64,000 nucleotides of DNA from Phoronis australis. Its lineage: Eukaryota; Phoronida; Phoronidae. Positions 49,601 through 62,128 of this stretch are shown here, in pieces. The notes beneath the pieces were generated by a model. It was not told where the DNA came from. It worked only from the letters and a program-made list of their open reading frames with translations, and made no database searches. The translations under genes were made by a program, and so were the position numbers. How positions within the stretch are numbered: the first letter of the stretch is position 1; each line of letters opens with the position of its first letter. The stretch lies in assembly GCA_002633005.1 (NCBI GenBank), contig NMRA01000362.1:167758-231757 (forward strand). Direction: 5' to 3'.

Positions 49601-52231
49601 GTAGTGAGTATTGCTTGTTTCATGAGATTCCATTTTAGCTAACTTGATACAGACCATTGAAGCGGTTATTTAGCTACACAACGTGTGATAAGTCGCAAGT
49701 TGAGATTTACATAGAAAGATAGAAAACGAATCCGGTTAACCAGGTGGTCAGTGAGGGGGTCGATAACCACAACTGGGAGTCGATAGAGTCCTCTAGGGGT
49801 TCACTGAAAGTCTGGGGGTCAATTAGTAGTCAACATGGATCTGGGATTTAGCAATTACTTAGAGCATACATGTATGCATATTGTGCATTCGATGATGGTT
49901 AGGAAAGTTTACCAGGGCCTGGAACAACGGCCAAAAAATTTACTGACCACTGACGCCTTGCTTCAGCAAGTGCAAATTAGTGCTGCAATCCAGTATCGGT
50001 AAGTTTGAGGCCAGGTCGTTCCCTGAATCTTGTTAATAGTTGAAATCAATTTGTCTCCGTAAAAAATGATAAGGCTTATTAGCTTATTGAAAGCTGCATT
50101 CGCCCTGTTCAGCTGATTAAAAACAAAAATCGAATGGAGCGTTTTACACTCATAAAATCGATCTCATAATATTTCCTTACGTGAAAAGATTCTACAGATT
50201 GCACATAAGAACATTGAAAACACCAACGACTCATAATGCTTCGGAGTTTATTGGGGTTGGCCACCCCTAAAATTTATTGAAGTTTGAAATGAGGGGTGTA
50301 TGAATTTCCTGTGGACTTAGGTGTCGGCTCATTTGGCAAATGACTATTCAAGATCTGATCAGCGCGGTTTTTGAAAACCGAAACGTTTCGGCAACTGAAT
50401 AGCAGCTAAACGCAGCTTTAAGAGTTTCGACTGTAAGCTTATAATTACATGAAGTCCCTGTCTTTTTTTTCGTGGTCTGTTACACTGCAGTTCGTCCGAT
50501 TTAGTTTCTGTGGTCTTAGATATCCATTTCCATACGAGTTCCAATTTCCACGCACAAAAACCTCCGTCTTTAAAACGTCGATTTTTATGTGAGTTCAATA
50601 GGAAAGATCAGTTAGACCAGACGATTATGGGACCAAGCCAGTTCGTAAAATTTCGTCAAGTCATGATCAAATGGCAAAGCTGACATGTCTGTGGGCGAAG
50701 TGAAAATACAGCTTCGTTGGTGTAAATTTCACATGTCCCCCCCTATGAAATCAGCCGTTCAATCTCTGGAGAAAATGACCACTATTTTGGAACAGCCAAC
50801 ACGTCAAAGCGATGGATCCAAATATACAATCGATATCTACCAGTTAACAGACAACGGCTGCGCTGCTGCAAAGTGATTGAGGGTATGTATTTTTGAATTT
50901 TTGAACTTCAGCAATGTTGATAACTGCGTGCGGAAATGTTAAAGTTCTTTTCCGGCCATGAAGTGAACTCGATGTGAGACTATCTTCAGTCATGCACTTG
51001 ACAGCAAACACCAAAGTTTGCTGTGCCAGTCTCTTTTAAGTAACGGTAACATTAGATCCCCAACGGCTTTTAAAACACGTTTTTGAAAGAACTAAAGGCA
51101 CAGTTTATCAGACGAAGACTACAGGTGTCCCTACCATGGTCGCAAATAATTCTTTATTACCAAGGATTTTGGGAGCAGCCTTGTGTGATATTTTTGCAGC
51201 TGGTTTTCCGCTGTTTGCTTGTAACCCAAAGTTGCTACACGAACGTACATGAACACGCACGAGAAAAGTTGATCGGAAGAAAGTGGCTCGCATTCAATGC
51301 ACCGACATATATATAAGAGGTGTGCGTTGGTGACATTGCTGGACATGAGTTTAACCCATGCACTCCACTACCAATATACTTCGTTTAGGGTTGATTGGAG
51401 ATTACAAATGCTTCCATATTAGCAAAACCTAATTTTTGCACTTAATGTTAAAATAAGCTGCGATTGGATCAAGAAAATAAAGACAATTTGAGAGGTCCAT
51501 GCTTCAAAACAGGGCTATTAGGTGCTAAAATCGAGTTTCTCTAGAGCCAGGTTTGAAATTTACTCACAAAATGAATCGCTTAATCCCATTTCAACACTAT
51601 ACATGTACATGTATATGTACAACTACTGCGTTTGTTATGAATTAAGAACATACAAACAATTAAATTCTAGCTTAGTATTGAGATATTCATTTGTTAAATA
51701 ATTAAAAGGCATATAATTAAAGCGGCTATGAGATACTTTCTGCGGCCTGGATATCTTCTTCGAACCTGGACTCATAGGCGTGGCAAGCAAAATTGGTCAA
51801 TTTCCTAGACGAGTTTGTAACACAACGACTAGTGACCCTGACCTTGGTTTTAAAAACGTCAATTGTGGTTACTGACAGGTGCATTTGCCCTTCCAAAGGC
51901 ATAGAATAGCTACAATAAATCGACATGCAATCCGTTGACAATTACACCAACTTTTGGCGACAGACAGCGATCGACCTCTTCTTGCTAAACTGATTAGTTT
52001 TATTGAGAATATTGAGGAGGAGCATTTCAGAAAACATAAAATCATCTATACATCAATTTAATTCGTTATCTGGAATCACATACTCTGTATCTTTTGTAAG
52101 ACCTGTGCGACAAGCAAATTTGTGGGCGTGGTCTGAGGCAAATAACGACCCGTCAGCTCTTCTCAACGCTGGGAATCGTTTTATAAACTGTCTTCAATCA
52201 AAAGTTGTGTAGGAAAGAAAGCCCTGGCGTG
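46678..52231. other. Gene-poor stretch downstream of Suv4-20
   Basis: I recognise no gene. The beginning should be the Suv4-20 3' untranslated region. Two diverged copies of a segment lie at about 49494-49556 and 50222-50280. The remaining frames are chance-sized, with no splice-consistent joins that I could find. Confidence 0.45.
49494..50285 (+). repeat. Pair of diverged direct repeats about 725 bp apart
   Basis: TCAGAGTTTGTTGGGGTTGG then CCAACCCTAAAATT (from about 49518) recurs as TCGGAGTTTATTGGGGTTGG then CCACCCCTAAAATT (from about 50243). Weaker likeness extends upstream of both (ATAATCGGTCTCGTAAT versus AAAATCGATCTCATAAT). They are either two insertions of one element or an old tandem duplication. 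Confidence 0.6.
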
Positions 52232-52372
52232 CGTTCAGTAGACGCTAGGACCTACGCTAGGACCTAGCTAAAACCTAGTCAAAGTCACGTGTTCCTATTT
52301 AAAATACACGGCAATATCTCACGTAATCTCGCGAAGTCTTCCTTTTTAGCGAGGTCCTAGCGTTACTGAACG
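52232..52372. mobile_element. 141-bp MITE-like element
   Basis: The ends are imperfect inverted repeats. The left arm is CGTTCAGTA-GA-CGCTAGGACCT. The right arm reads AGGTCCTAGCGTTACTGAACG. The interior is not coding. This is a typical short non-autonomous DNA transposon. I could not settle the target-site duplication. Confidence 0.7.
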
Positions 52373-53343
52373 GGAGGCTGGTTTATACATGTACCACTTG
52401 AACCATTGACGCTCGCCAACCTGCATACCATGTCATGGATGTAGCTGTGGTAGTTTCGGCTGGGATAAGAATCGATACTGCTGAAAATCAATATTTCTGT
52501 GAGAGGTCCATTTTACCAGTCAGAGGGTGTGCAAAGTTACGCTGTTAACGAATTGGCATTTGCGTGCGTGTAACTGCAGGTTATCTCCACTTGAAGATTA
52601 GTCCAGTGTTTCTAGGCGCTTGGAATCCCTGATCGAAATCTATTATTCATTAAAGAAAACAGCCACAGGTTTGTATCCTTAGCCGCTGACGGATCTAAAG
52701 CTTAGCCGCAAGGTAAAGAAAATACCTTTCCCGTGGCACAGCCCACATAATGCGCAAGAATTGCTACCGGAGATTTTTAATGAGAGTAGATACGGAGTAG
52801 TATAATGCGCAGCTGAAAAACCACCAAAATTTCAGAAATATCAGTGATAAGTTTGAAACAGTCTTGCGGGCGGTCTTTTGGATCCGCTGTATAATTAGCC
52901 CTTCCGGGAATAGTTGATTAGTGCACTGAGCGTGATGATTTTACTTTTATTGCCGGTGTATTGCCAAATGACAACAGCAAAACACGGATAGCATGAAAAA
53001 GTATACACATTGTATATCATAGTATACGTAACTATTTTCAGGACTTTGGAAACAAGCGAAGCACTGTTTCAAATATACTGTTTCCTTTTTAAAAAACAAT
53101 TTAGTACACTGAAAATGTTTCACTAATCTAAATACATCACTAACATACATTTGGTAAATTTCACTTCCGCATGTACCATGCACGCGTCCAGCCTAAAAAA
53201 TGTCGGCTCGAATTTTTGAGAATGTCGACCTTTTACTAAGATTCACGTGGTTCGTTCAGAGGTATGAATTGTGCATTCGCCGAACTTTGGTAGTTCCTGT
53301 CTTTTTAGTGGACTTTTGTCTCTTTTTCTACTTTTTTTCGGAG

Positions 53344-53402
53344 TTTTTGTTTCTCTGAGACGGACGTTTGTGCCCACTTCGCCAAATGGGGGGCTCGTTG
53401 GA
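53344..53402 (+). repeat. Dispersed repeat, copy 1
   Basis: TTTTTGTTTCTCTGAGACGG leads through CGCCAAATGGGGGGCTCGTT. The same about 59-bp block recurs at 60690-60748 with roughly 80-90% identity. The family is unknown. Confidence 0.7.
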
Positions 53403-56400
53403 GACCCCCAAGCCTCCCTAGTAGGTGCGCGCATATGTACGTGTGCTTTTACATAAAAAGAGGAAGTTCATTGCCGTTCAACTGCGGCGACTATTTTTTG
53501 GAGCGCCATGAAAATATCGTCTGTTCAAATGAAATAAATGAGCATCGTCTGAGAATAAGTTGAAACTAGGTTGGTTCTGGGTCAAACTCTCTTTTATAAG
53601 TTTTTGACTGAAAAGCAACGGAAAGAGTTCCTGTTAAGGTGTTCTATTGATAGCAAAATAAAAATACGCGGTAGTCAGATTTAAAGGATATTTTGAGAGT
53701 CTTCATTTGCCTGCTGTTTTGCGAGTTGGGTCCCTCGGTTTACTTCAAAGTCTTTCAAAATGATACATGCGCACTTCATGTAATTAACAGCACAGATATA
53801 AAACGGTACAAAACCAGTTCCAGGCCAGTGCTGGCAACCAGTCACAAAGTATGCATTGGCTTACTTGCACTGGGATGGTACAGGATAAGCCGGTACCCCG
53901 TACAAGTGGTACAAATGGTACAACAGTACCGGTCCTGTACAAGCATGTTTATTGAGAATAGATCACGTTTTGCACTTGGCCGTGACATCGAAACTCTTGC
54001 TATGGCTTAGAGTGTCAAAACGTGGTTCACCTTTGCTTAAAAGTAGGTCCACGAAACTCTGGTGTTTACGAAGTAAATCCTTGTCATTCCAACACTGTGT
54101 GCGGGCTTTGAATATTGACGCAATTATGAGCAAACAGAAAATAACGTAGACCATTACACAAATTAATGTAAAACACAAAAAAAACATTACAAATCGTCAT
54201 GGTAATCAAAACATTTAATTTCTTTCTTTACTTCTCGGTTAGAAATTTCACGTAAGTCTTTTTTCACCAAATTCTGGGTCAGATTCGACTGATATGTTAA
54301 TTTAGGGAGTAGAACTCTTTCAAAGGTATTATAAAAAGAAGAGTCGCTTTCAAAATGGTAGCCCCAATGTTCATGGGCGTGAAAGAACTTTTACCACGGC
54401 TCGCAGCCTTACCAAACAGTGCAAAATTTCTTACCACCAACAAAAGCTATATGAGGTGTTAAAACACTTGAGCTCCAACCTCAGACATTTTTACCACAGA
54501 CATTTTTGGTGTTGGTAACTAGTACAGTCCGCGACCCAGTCTGTATGTGGCGTTTTTGCTCACATGCACTAAAATTTGTCTGCAGTAATAACCGTGCTGT
54601 ACTGTAGCTGAAGTTCAGGTTGTATAGTGAAGGTTTTTGTGTGTGGTTAGAGTTTTCGCGGCGTCGAAGGGTGCGCGGCTGTGGTAAGAGTTGGTTTCGC
54701 ACTTGACGCTGCGATCTCTCAGAGGCGAGTTACCGATAGACATGCATGAGGTACTTCTGTTTTCAACAGGCAGGAGCTCTGATTTAGATTCCCTTAATGC
54801 TCCAAGAATCTCGCCCTAAGTCGCAATGTGACCATTCGTGTCAAAAAGTCTGTGGACTTACAATGGCTTCCAGAATTCCAGATGAATATTAAAATATTCT
54901 TTTCTTCGAATGACTGGGTGCCTGCTTAGAAACTTCAAAATCTAGTGAACAGAATGTATGTACAAACCCTGTTAGTAAAATTTTGATAGCATGTAGTGTA
55001 TTAATTATCTTAACGTCGTTTCTCTTTAGGAAGAAAGGGTAGAATATGACTTCGGTTCCCGTTCTGTAAGTGTCTAAAAATCAATTTGGAATTCATGTGA
55101 AACAACTCATCATTCACTTGCTTATGATATAACTTTTTATTTAAGACCATATTATTTGTGTATGTTATGAAGTGAGGCAATTCATTGCCATTATAAAAGT
55201 TGCATGATCTGAGCTAGGCAATTCCACAGAGACAGGTGCTCGTGTACAATATTAATGATTCGGGCATACCATTGATTCAACTGAACGAAGTTATCTTCGA
55301 TGATTCCGATAGGTTAGGGGGTTTGGAAATCTCTTTAGGGTGACCATGTTTGACCATGATGTTTCACGGCTGCAGCAACTTTAGACTGAATTTCAACGAT
55401 AACGGACGGTACCGCACTGTAAATTAAAGATGCTACGTCTCATGAAATTGTGAATATGCAAATGAAGTACTAGGTTACAGGCAACCCCGGGTCTTCTGGT
55501 GAGCCGAAAACCATCCGAGAACAATTTACCATTACAATATCACAAAAGTCTTGTTTTGCGAGACTATTTTTATGTAAATGAGTATGGTAATATGTCATCG
55601 TTACCCTAATAATACAAGGCACAGTTTTTATTATTTGTCCATTTCACTATCAAATAACGATTGCATAATATTTGGAATTAATAGGGATTTCTTTGTGTTC
55701 ACACTTGTTCTAGTGTTTTCTTCAAAACCGCATTTTATTTACAAATTCTTTCTTTTCCTGATTATACTTGTACAAACAGTTCTCCATCCAGGAAGTCACA
55801 AGGTGGCATTTCCTATAAATTTGAATACGACTTACGGAGACAGCATCTTTAAGCTACATGCAATCAAACCAACCAATGGCATCGCGGGAACAGGTTAACG
55901 CAGCGATAATCCGACCTCGCGTTCCTTCAAATTTAAATAGTGAACGAAAGCAGATCGACGATATACACTTAACAAAAAGAAGTACCTGTCGCTCATCAGG
56001 TGATGACGTAACCTTTGCAATTAAGTGAATGTACGCCAGGATAAAGCACTGATAGGCTGTTATCAAGCATCTATGGATAAACAGGCAAGAATTAAGTAGT
56101 GAAAGATATTCACCTTAACAACCTTTCACCAATATGTTTAGGTTTAATTTTCTTAATAGTGTCTAATTTGAATTACCCTGGAGGTATGAATTTGGAAGGC
56201 AGCGCGACTTACGGAAACGTCAAGCAAGACACTTAACACTACTGTAGATCACTTCTGTACACTAAAACTAAATTTCAAGTGAAGTCAAATTGCGTGTAAG
56301 CACTTTCCCCCTTTATGACGTCAGAAATGGCAGGAGTGGAGCACTTTAATCTTGCTATCCTATATAACAGTTAATTGCGAACAACTATAGGGAAACCAAG

Positions 56401-57125
56401 TGTCTGTCTGAACCAATGAGCCTCACGTTCGTAAACCAAAGAATGGAACTGGTGTGATCGCGTGGTTCGCTCGGCGATATCTCCAGAAGACTTCAGTGAT
56501 CTTGCTGTTTTGCAAGACACTTGCTCCACGAAACGCAGCCAAGATTGATCGGTTTATGACCGACACAGTGCATGCCGAGGTCCACGCTCGGAAATCTGGG
56601 CGTCGTGGAGCAAATGGTCCAGGGTTCTTTGTTTGTATGGTTGTGCACGATAGTTTAGACCATTGCCTGCTATTGACAAGAATGAAAGATAATCTTCTCA
56701 GTTAATATATCTCTGGCGAATTCATCATCATTGTCACTACTCCATCAGTCGAGACATTTTAACTAAAGACATGATGAACATTTAATGACATTTGGAAAAT
56801 GTGCCCGAGAAAATATGTCGAACTAGATCCACTGTTGCATGTAAGGAACGAACCTCATGCAGACAACGTGTCTCTTAATTGGTGCTCCGGTGTTCATTAG
56901 GTTAATACTCTCGCGAGGGAATCAAGTGTTAACTTTACTACAATTGAAAAATCGATGTTAACGGACTTCAACATTATAAAATATTTTAAAAGCTTTGGTC
57001 AGTGATGGGTTCAATCAGCCGACAACGACTAAGCGTACTGGTTCGGTTCTCTTGCTATTAGATACCACAAGTGCGTTCGCAACACGTGTCAAGTTTAAAA
57101 TTTCAGTAACCGTAAGTTGAAATGT

Positions 57126-57309
57126 GGTGCGCTCCGTAACGCACGAGATTTGTCAGACACTTCGATTATGGAACGGAAACCTTGAATTTTCTCCAGTAAT
57201 TGAACACCCCAGCCTGATCGACAACTCACCGTGCATACTCACGAAACACACGCCTTTCGCTAGCGCGACTTGAATTTTCTCGTGCGCAAAGTGCTTTACG
57301 GAACGCACC
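57126..57309. mobile_element. 184-bp MITE-like foldback
   Basis: The left end GGTGCGCTCCGTAACGCACG pairs with the right end, whose complement reads GGTGCGTTCCGTAAAGCAC and then TTTGCGCACGAGA. The arms differ by a small insertion. The interior is non-coding. Confidence 0.6.
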
Positions 57310-58479
57310 CTCACTTGTTTCAAAAATATTCGTTCTTAATTCTAACGCTTTCTCTATTTTCTAGTCATCAACGATGCATTCAACTTTATAAGTATCGATG
57401 CACCTTCAACCAATGGTAAGTTATTGGTTTATAATATTGGTACTTGAAGCTGCATTATGCTTGATGTTATCTGTAACGCGCTAGTTACAATTTTCACATT
57501 GATAGGGGGGGTTTCGATGAACATGCACGTGCTGAACAGTCAGCCTGTAAAAGATAAATTTGATGCAAGAAGTAACGGTACATGTATGACAGTACGCACC
57601 ACAAGAGAAACTCTACAAAGAGACATCGCATCGCCAACTATCTTTAACATGACCGAGGACTGCCTTGTAAGACAGTTAATGGGTAGCGCTTGCAAAAGCT
57701 GGTTTGTTCATGTGCACGCTAGTTGTCTTCTGCGTTTCCAAAGTTGATGGTGGCACGTGCCAAACCTTTCCCCGAAGGAAAACTCAGCTATCCGATATAC
57801 CAAGACAACGGGATTTCGATCAATAACAGAGTGGTGATGATCCTCTGGAAACGGAAATGACGTACAAATCTATTTAGGCTCTATGGTACTGAACTCCCAT
57901 TACAGGAACGGATGGTCTATCTAGACGTATTTCTCCGCCACCACCTTACTTGGACATCTTATGTGGTGAACAAAATCCCCGAGGTCGGGTGAGCTAGATG
58001 AGATGTTCCCTAGTGGTCGGGGGATTTTGGGACCTCTCATTAAAGAATGTGCACAGCGTGTAACCTGGTGCTAACATATTGATGTTAGTTTATACTGCAT
58101 TCACATGGATAACATTTCTCGAATAGACTACTATCAGATTAGAACTATCCCAAATTCAGTGTTCATGGCCTTGCAGAAGGTGGCAAACAAGTTTAGATAT
58201 TGCTGGAAATTCCAACAATATTCAGACTGAATTTTTCACCATCAAATGACCAGGCTGCTCGCGTAGCTAGAGAACATGAGCCTGTCCTTGGTAACATGGA
58301 GCTCTTTATTCTTTCAGAGAGTCAAACACATTTGAAGGTCTGACAAAAACCAAAACCAAATCACGTCGTACATGTATCAGGGCTTGTCACCTGAAAAACT
58401 ACTGCTGTCTACTGATTCACTAAACAGCTGTCGACTTTCTTGTACCACAGCCCTGTCTCGCACATGAGCTGAAAAGCGT

Positions 58480-58700
58480 GGCTGAAATCGTGTGCGTTCA
58501 AATTTTCTGCATCTGCCTGTGCAGTAGTAAAAGCTGCACTTGCAAATATCTCAAGGCTCTTTTGAGCCACAAGGTTCTAGGAGAGTCTTATGCAAAGAAA
58601 AACTGGAATCGAGTGTGTTCATATTTTCTGGTGCTGCTTGTAGTAAAAGCTCCCATTGCAAATTTGAAGGCTCTTTTGAGCCACAAGGAGACTCTTATGC
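58480..58700 (+). repeat. Tandem duplication of ~110 bp, each unit with a histone-like stem-loop
   Basis: Unit 1 (58480-58593) and unit 2 (58602-58700) share ATTTTCTG, AGTAGTAAAAGCT-type sequence, TTGCAAAT and an identical block AGGCTCTTTTGAGCCACAAGG split at its middle. The hairpin GGCTC-TTTT-GAGCC sits at 58555-58568 and 58669-58682. It recalls the histone mRNA 3' stem-loop but is two bases shorter. No histone coding sequence precedes either copy. Confidence 0.6.
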
Positions 58701-59156
58701 TTGGCATATTTGGCGGTTGATTCAGGTAATTTGCTGGGTTTGTAACTTACAGTAGCTCTGCATCAAAACATTTCAGACAACAACTCATCCCCAAACTGCG
58801 CTAAAAGCGTAATGGACGGCGGGAGTATTCGTTCATATGCCCTGTCCACCAAAGAATTCGCTCTCTACTACCCAATGGGAACCTAACCCAACTGGTATAA
58901 ATCACCAAATCGTAAGGTTTAATAACCTCTCCAACATGCTTCGAAAATAGGGCCAATTGGAAGACGACGACCATCGGTAAGCCCTCGCTGAGGGATCCAC
59001 ATGCTTTGGTTACGGGATACATTATGACTTTAAGCACTTGGCTTTAATAATTCAACTGAAGACAGTGAATCAATATTAATTTATTGGTTGATTGCCTTTT
59101 CTTACTTCCAGGCTCATGACGCAAATGTAGAGATTCAGCGTCGACAACAGTACACA

Positions 59157-62128
59157 ATGGCGGCGCTCACGTATGCTTTTAAGCCAATCATTTCGTGGTT
59201 TGTGCAAAGTGGTCCCTTCGCGGCAACAACCACCAAAGCGCTACACGTAAGACAATTGTGTGCAATGATGTCAGACAGACGTCTGGTTGCCATTTTAGTA
59301 CAATATACATGTACATATTGCTTTGGCCTATTACTTATGGTAGGTGACGGTAGCGAATTACCAGCTAGTGTCGGGTCTAGATCTAGATCTTCGGGGAGTT
59401 CTGGTGTCAAGACACCCCTTAAATGGACATGAACCAGCACCGGTACGTCATCTTTTATTTAGAACAGCTTGGGTATGTTCGTATCCTCGAAGTTTCCACT
59501 GGAGGTGAGCGTTATCTGCGCTTGGGCCAACATCAATCATATGGCGAATCATTCCTTTTGAACGTTGCGTGACGTACTGTATCTGAAATAATCACATGCC
59601 CAGATAACGTTCACCTCCAAGGGTAATTTGAGGCTACTGATCTTTGTTTAGGACTATTGTGCATGACAATCCATAGGCGGTACATCGCCACACATCCTTA
59701 GAAAATCAGACGTGAAAAAAGCTTGACTTATTCTTACTAGGTTTCATCCTCCACCTCCGCTGTGAATAGTGATGTTCCGGGGTGCAACGTGAGATGTCGC
59801 CAGAAGTCTTCCGGCTATCACCAAAAGCAAAAACACCATCATACGCCATCAGTAGACGACGGTTTCGTTGACTCAAACTGGAGGACAGTTGAGTTTTGTG
59901 AGCTCCCGGAATGGTTACAAGACAACCATTTCTTACTCTCGGGTCACCGACCACAGTTGTCGTTCAAAGAAACACTGAAATCCTTATTCCGCATACATTC
60001 GGAAACTGTAAATATATGGACACATTTTGGAGGTATGATGGAAGTGATTCGAATTGTAACACCAGTGTTCAAGAGACATTTCCTTTTAAGTTACGATTTA
60101 GATATAGAAGTCATGCATGCGGGTGAATGCTATAAATCAATACGTTAGTCTCTTAATTACTATGAAATACGAACTGCTTTCTACTGTTAACAATAATTAG
60201 TATTTTACCTGCAATCTAATTGGGAATTTCTTTCAATGGTAATGTAGAAATGATCGGGGATATATTTTGTGTGGCCGAAAGGCGTGATCTGTATGCGTTG
60301 AGTTAAAGGGAAATGTCAATAAAATATTACTTTAATATTCACTAACGGTGCTGATGAAAGAAGGTTCTTTTATAGTCAGATATTCATCTGTTAGTCGCCG
60401 TTTACGGGATATCAGTCCCATGTTGAAGTTTAAAGCATGGATTTGGTTCACAAGCGCCACCTATGTGTACCTTTATGTGAACTGGGCAATTGTGGTTCGT
60501 AACTTTGAATCGTCAAGTGCATGGTGCTCGCATGCCTTGTTTATTGAACTGAATTTAAACACAATTGTTTGATGCTTTTAGCATCTCTTGTACGACACTG
60601 TTTCGAAGTAGGCCTAAGTGGCTGGCAAGGTGTCGCTGATTTGCTGATTCAAAAATTCTTGTCGCAACTCGCGGTATATCCCACGGGTATTTTTGTTTCT
60701 CTGAGGCGGACTTTTTTGTCTACCTCGCCAAATTGGAGGGCTCGTTCGACCATAATGTAGTCGAGTGTACAATCACGCATGCATGTACTTATTTTGATTT
60801 CATACTCGAGTTGCAACATTAATAAAGACAACGAGATTTTTCAACTTCAACATGTTTCGATGTCTCAAACATCGTCATGAAGCACTCACGGCCATCTAAC
60901 ACTCTTGACCCACATGTAGTTGGGCTTGGTTGATTGTTCTGATGATGATGTTCGAGACACTGAAATATGTTTAAGTTGAAAAATCTCGTTGTTTAATAAA
61001 ATATTGTCATTTAGTTGTATTCGTTGAGATACTAAAGTTGTATTATTTGTAAAATTTATGTTTAGTTCCAATTTGAATTTGCAGATTAGTCTCCGCACCT
61101 TGAGATTGCCATATTTTAGGTAGAATTTTTATAAATTGCAGCTAATTATAGACGACCACTGAAGCGAAATTGATACAGCGCATCTCATTAACGCTAGTTA
61201 TCGATTTGCGTATCAATCATTTTGTAGGATTCTTCGTGTATCTGGTTGTCCTCATTCACTTTCTACTAGACGTTTCTGGGATCACGTGGTCGGACAAAAA
61301 GTGGATATCGTTCTCTATGATTGGCTATTTGGCAACGTTGTTATTCTCAGCAATGTTCCATTTGTTGCATTGCTATTCGCCCGCCTTCTTCAGGTGGTGC
61401 ATAAGGTAAGGCTTCTCGTTGATAACAGTGCCTGGCGTCGACTAATTATGTTTCTCTAATATTCCATCAGAGGGAATTGGAGTTGTAGACCACTAAGTTT
61501 ACTCTCAACACGACCGGAAAGTTGACCAATCACGTCGCGTCACATTTAAAAAACCGCTCGAAGCGTGTCACGCGATTGGTCAAATTCGAGTCGTGGTGAG
61601 GCTGATGTCGTGGAAGTCTCAAGAGATTTGAACAAGAAATGAAAATTCGTGATAGCACAGAATTCAAGTCATTTCTGTTGTTTATAGTAAATTTAAACAA
61701 TAGAATAATACGTCTGAATGATTAACCCTCGCATGACGTAATTATCAGACGGTGAACAACAAAACACTAAATATTTGTTCGATTATATATTTGATGACTT
61801 ACCTTGCGTTTACCATACACATATTGTTTCTTTATTCAGAGTTCACTCGAGCTTGTGAATCGTCCCGCAAATGATTCTGATGGCATGTACACGTATTTTT
61901 TCGACTACAAATTCTCACCAAGACAATATTCAAATTTTAGATTCGACTACATTGGCATCCACGTGGCCAGTATCTGCCTTTGTATGTCTTGGATGCACTA
62001 CACGTTTCAATGTCAGCAGCATATTGAGCTAATGTACGTGACTGCCGTGTGGCTAGCGGCGCCATTTTGTACCGCCGTTGGACTTTTCGAAAGATTCGCC
62101 CATCCGGAGCTTAGGTCACTCAGAGCAG
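59157..62128 (+). CDS. AdipoR/PAQR-family receptor, 5' part (3' end outside the recognised region)
   Basis: The exons are 59157-59246 (start, less sure; the exon itself begins at 59112), 59741-60032, 61228-61405 and 61941-62128. Phases fit (0, 1, 2, 1), giving 249 residues so far. PAQR proteins are seven-helix membrane proteins; adiponectin receptors act as zinc-dependent ceramidases. Clear family blocks are LPEWLQDNHFLLSGHRP, SLFRIHSETVNIWTH (AdipoR: SIFRIHTETGNIWTH), the membrane segment GFFVYLVVLIHFLL, the zinc-ligand helix FSAMFHLLHCYS, FDYIGI (AdipoR: LDYSGI) and WMHYTFQC. In the fourth exon the acceptor must be at 61940: the obvious alternative at 61840 gives a stop in the required phase. 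The helices carrying the last His zinc ligands are not found by 64000, so the gene probably continues off the window. Confidence 0.85.
59485..59633. repeat. 149-bp foldback in PAQR intron
   Basis: The left arm from CCTCGAAGTTTCCACTGGAG through GTGAGCGTTATCTG pairs with the right arm 59601-59633 (CAGATAACGTTCACCTCC, then AAGGGTAATTTGAGG). About 33 bp pair with few mismatches. It is MITE-like. Confidence 0.65.
60690..60748 (+). repeat. Dispersed repeat, copy 2
   Basis: This is the second copy of the block at 53344-53402, with CTCTGAGGCGGAC, CTCGCCAAATTGGAGG and GCTCGTT shared. It lies in the long intron of the PAQR gene. Confidence 0.7.
60828..60992. mobile_element. 165-bp MITE with 8-bp target-site duplication
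   Basis: The ends are inverted repeats: ACAACGAGATTTTTCAACTT at the left, and its near-complement AAGTTGAAAAATCTCGTTGT at the right. Likeness continues about 50 bp inward. TTAATAAA flanks the element on both sides (60819-60826 and 60993-61000). An 8-bp duplication fits hAT-type insertion. Confidence 0.85.
61503..61600. repeat. 98-bp foldback in PAQR intron
   Basis: CTCAACACGACC, then GTTGACCAATCACG and GCGTCACA, pair imperfectly with TGTCACGCGATTGGTCAA and GAGTCGTGGTGAG. The loop is about 20 bases. It is probably a short MITE. Confidence 0.6.

Larger units (their letters stand above)
52373..59111. other. Gene-poor stretch with foldbacks, before the PAQR gene
   Basis: No recognised coding gene is present. 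One 51-bp segment (57365-57415) has a strong acceptor (TTTTCTAG) and donor (GTAAGT) and could be a 5' untranslated exon of the downstream PAQR gene; this is unproven. The stretch contains repeats listed separately (53344, 57126, 58480). Confidence 0.4.

Noticed and set aside
55027-55068. Short exon with ATG and GTAAGT donor as the PAQR start
   Set aside because: Joined through 57365-57415 to 59112 it runs into a stop, so it cannot be coding in that chain; it could still be untranslated.
59247-59432. Continuation of the PAQR first exon to the stop at 59432
   Set aside because: A GTAAGA donor after CTACAC at 59246 and the phase-0 acceptor at 59740 fit better; the extra sequence is Ser/Gly-rich with no family likeness.
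61804-61940. Use of the acceptor at 61840 for the PAQR exon
   Set aside because: In the phase set by the upstream exon it gives a stop within six codons. The acceptor at 61940 joins directly to FDYIGI, as in AdipoR.
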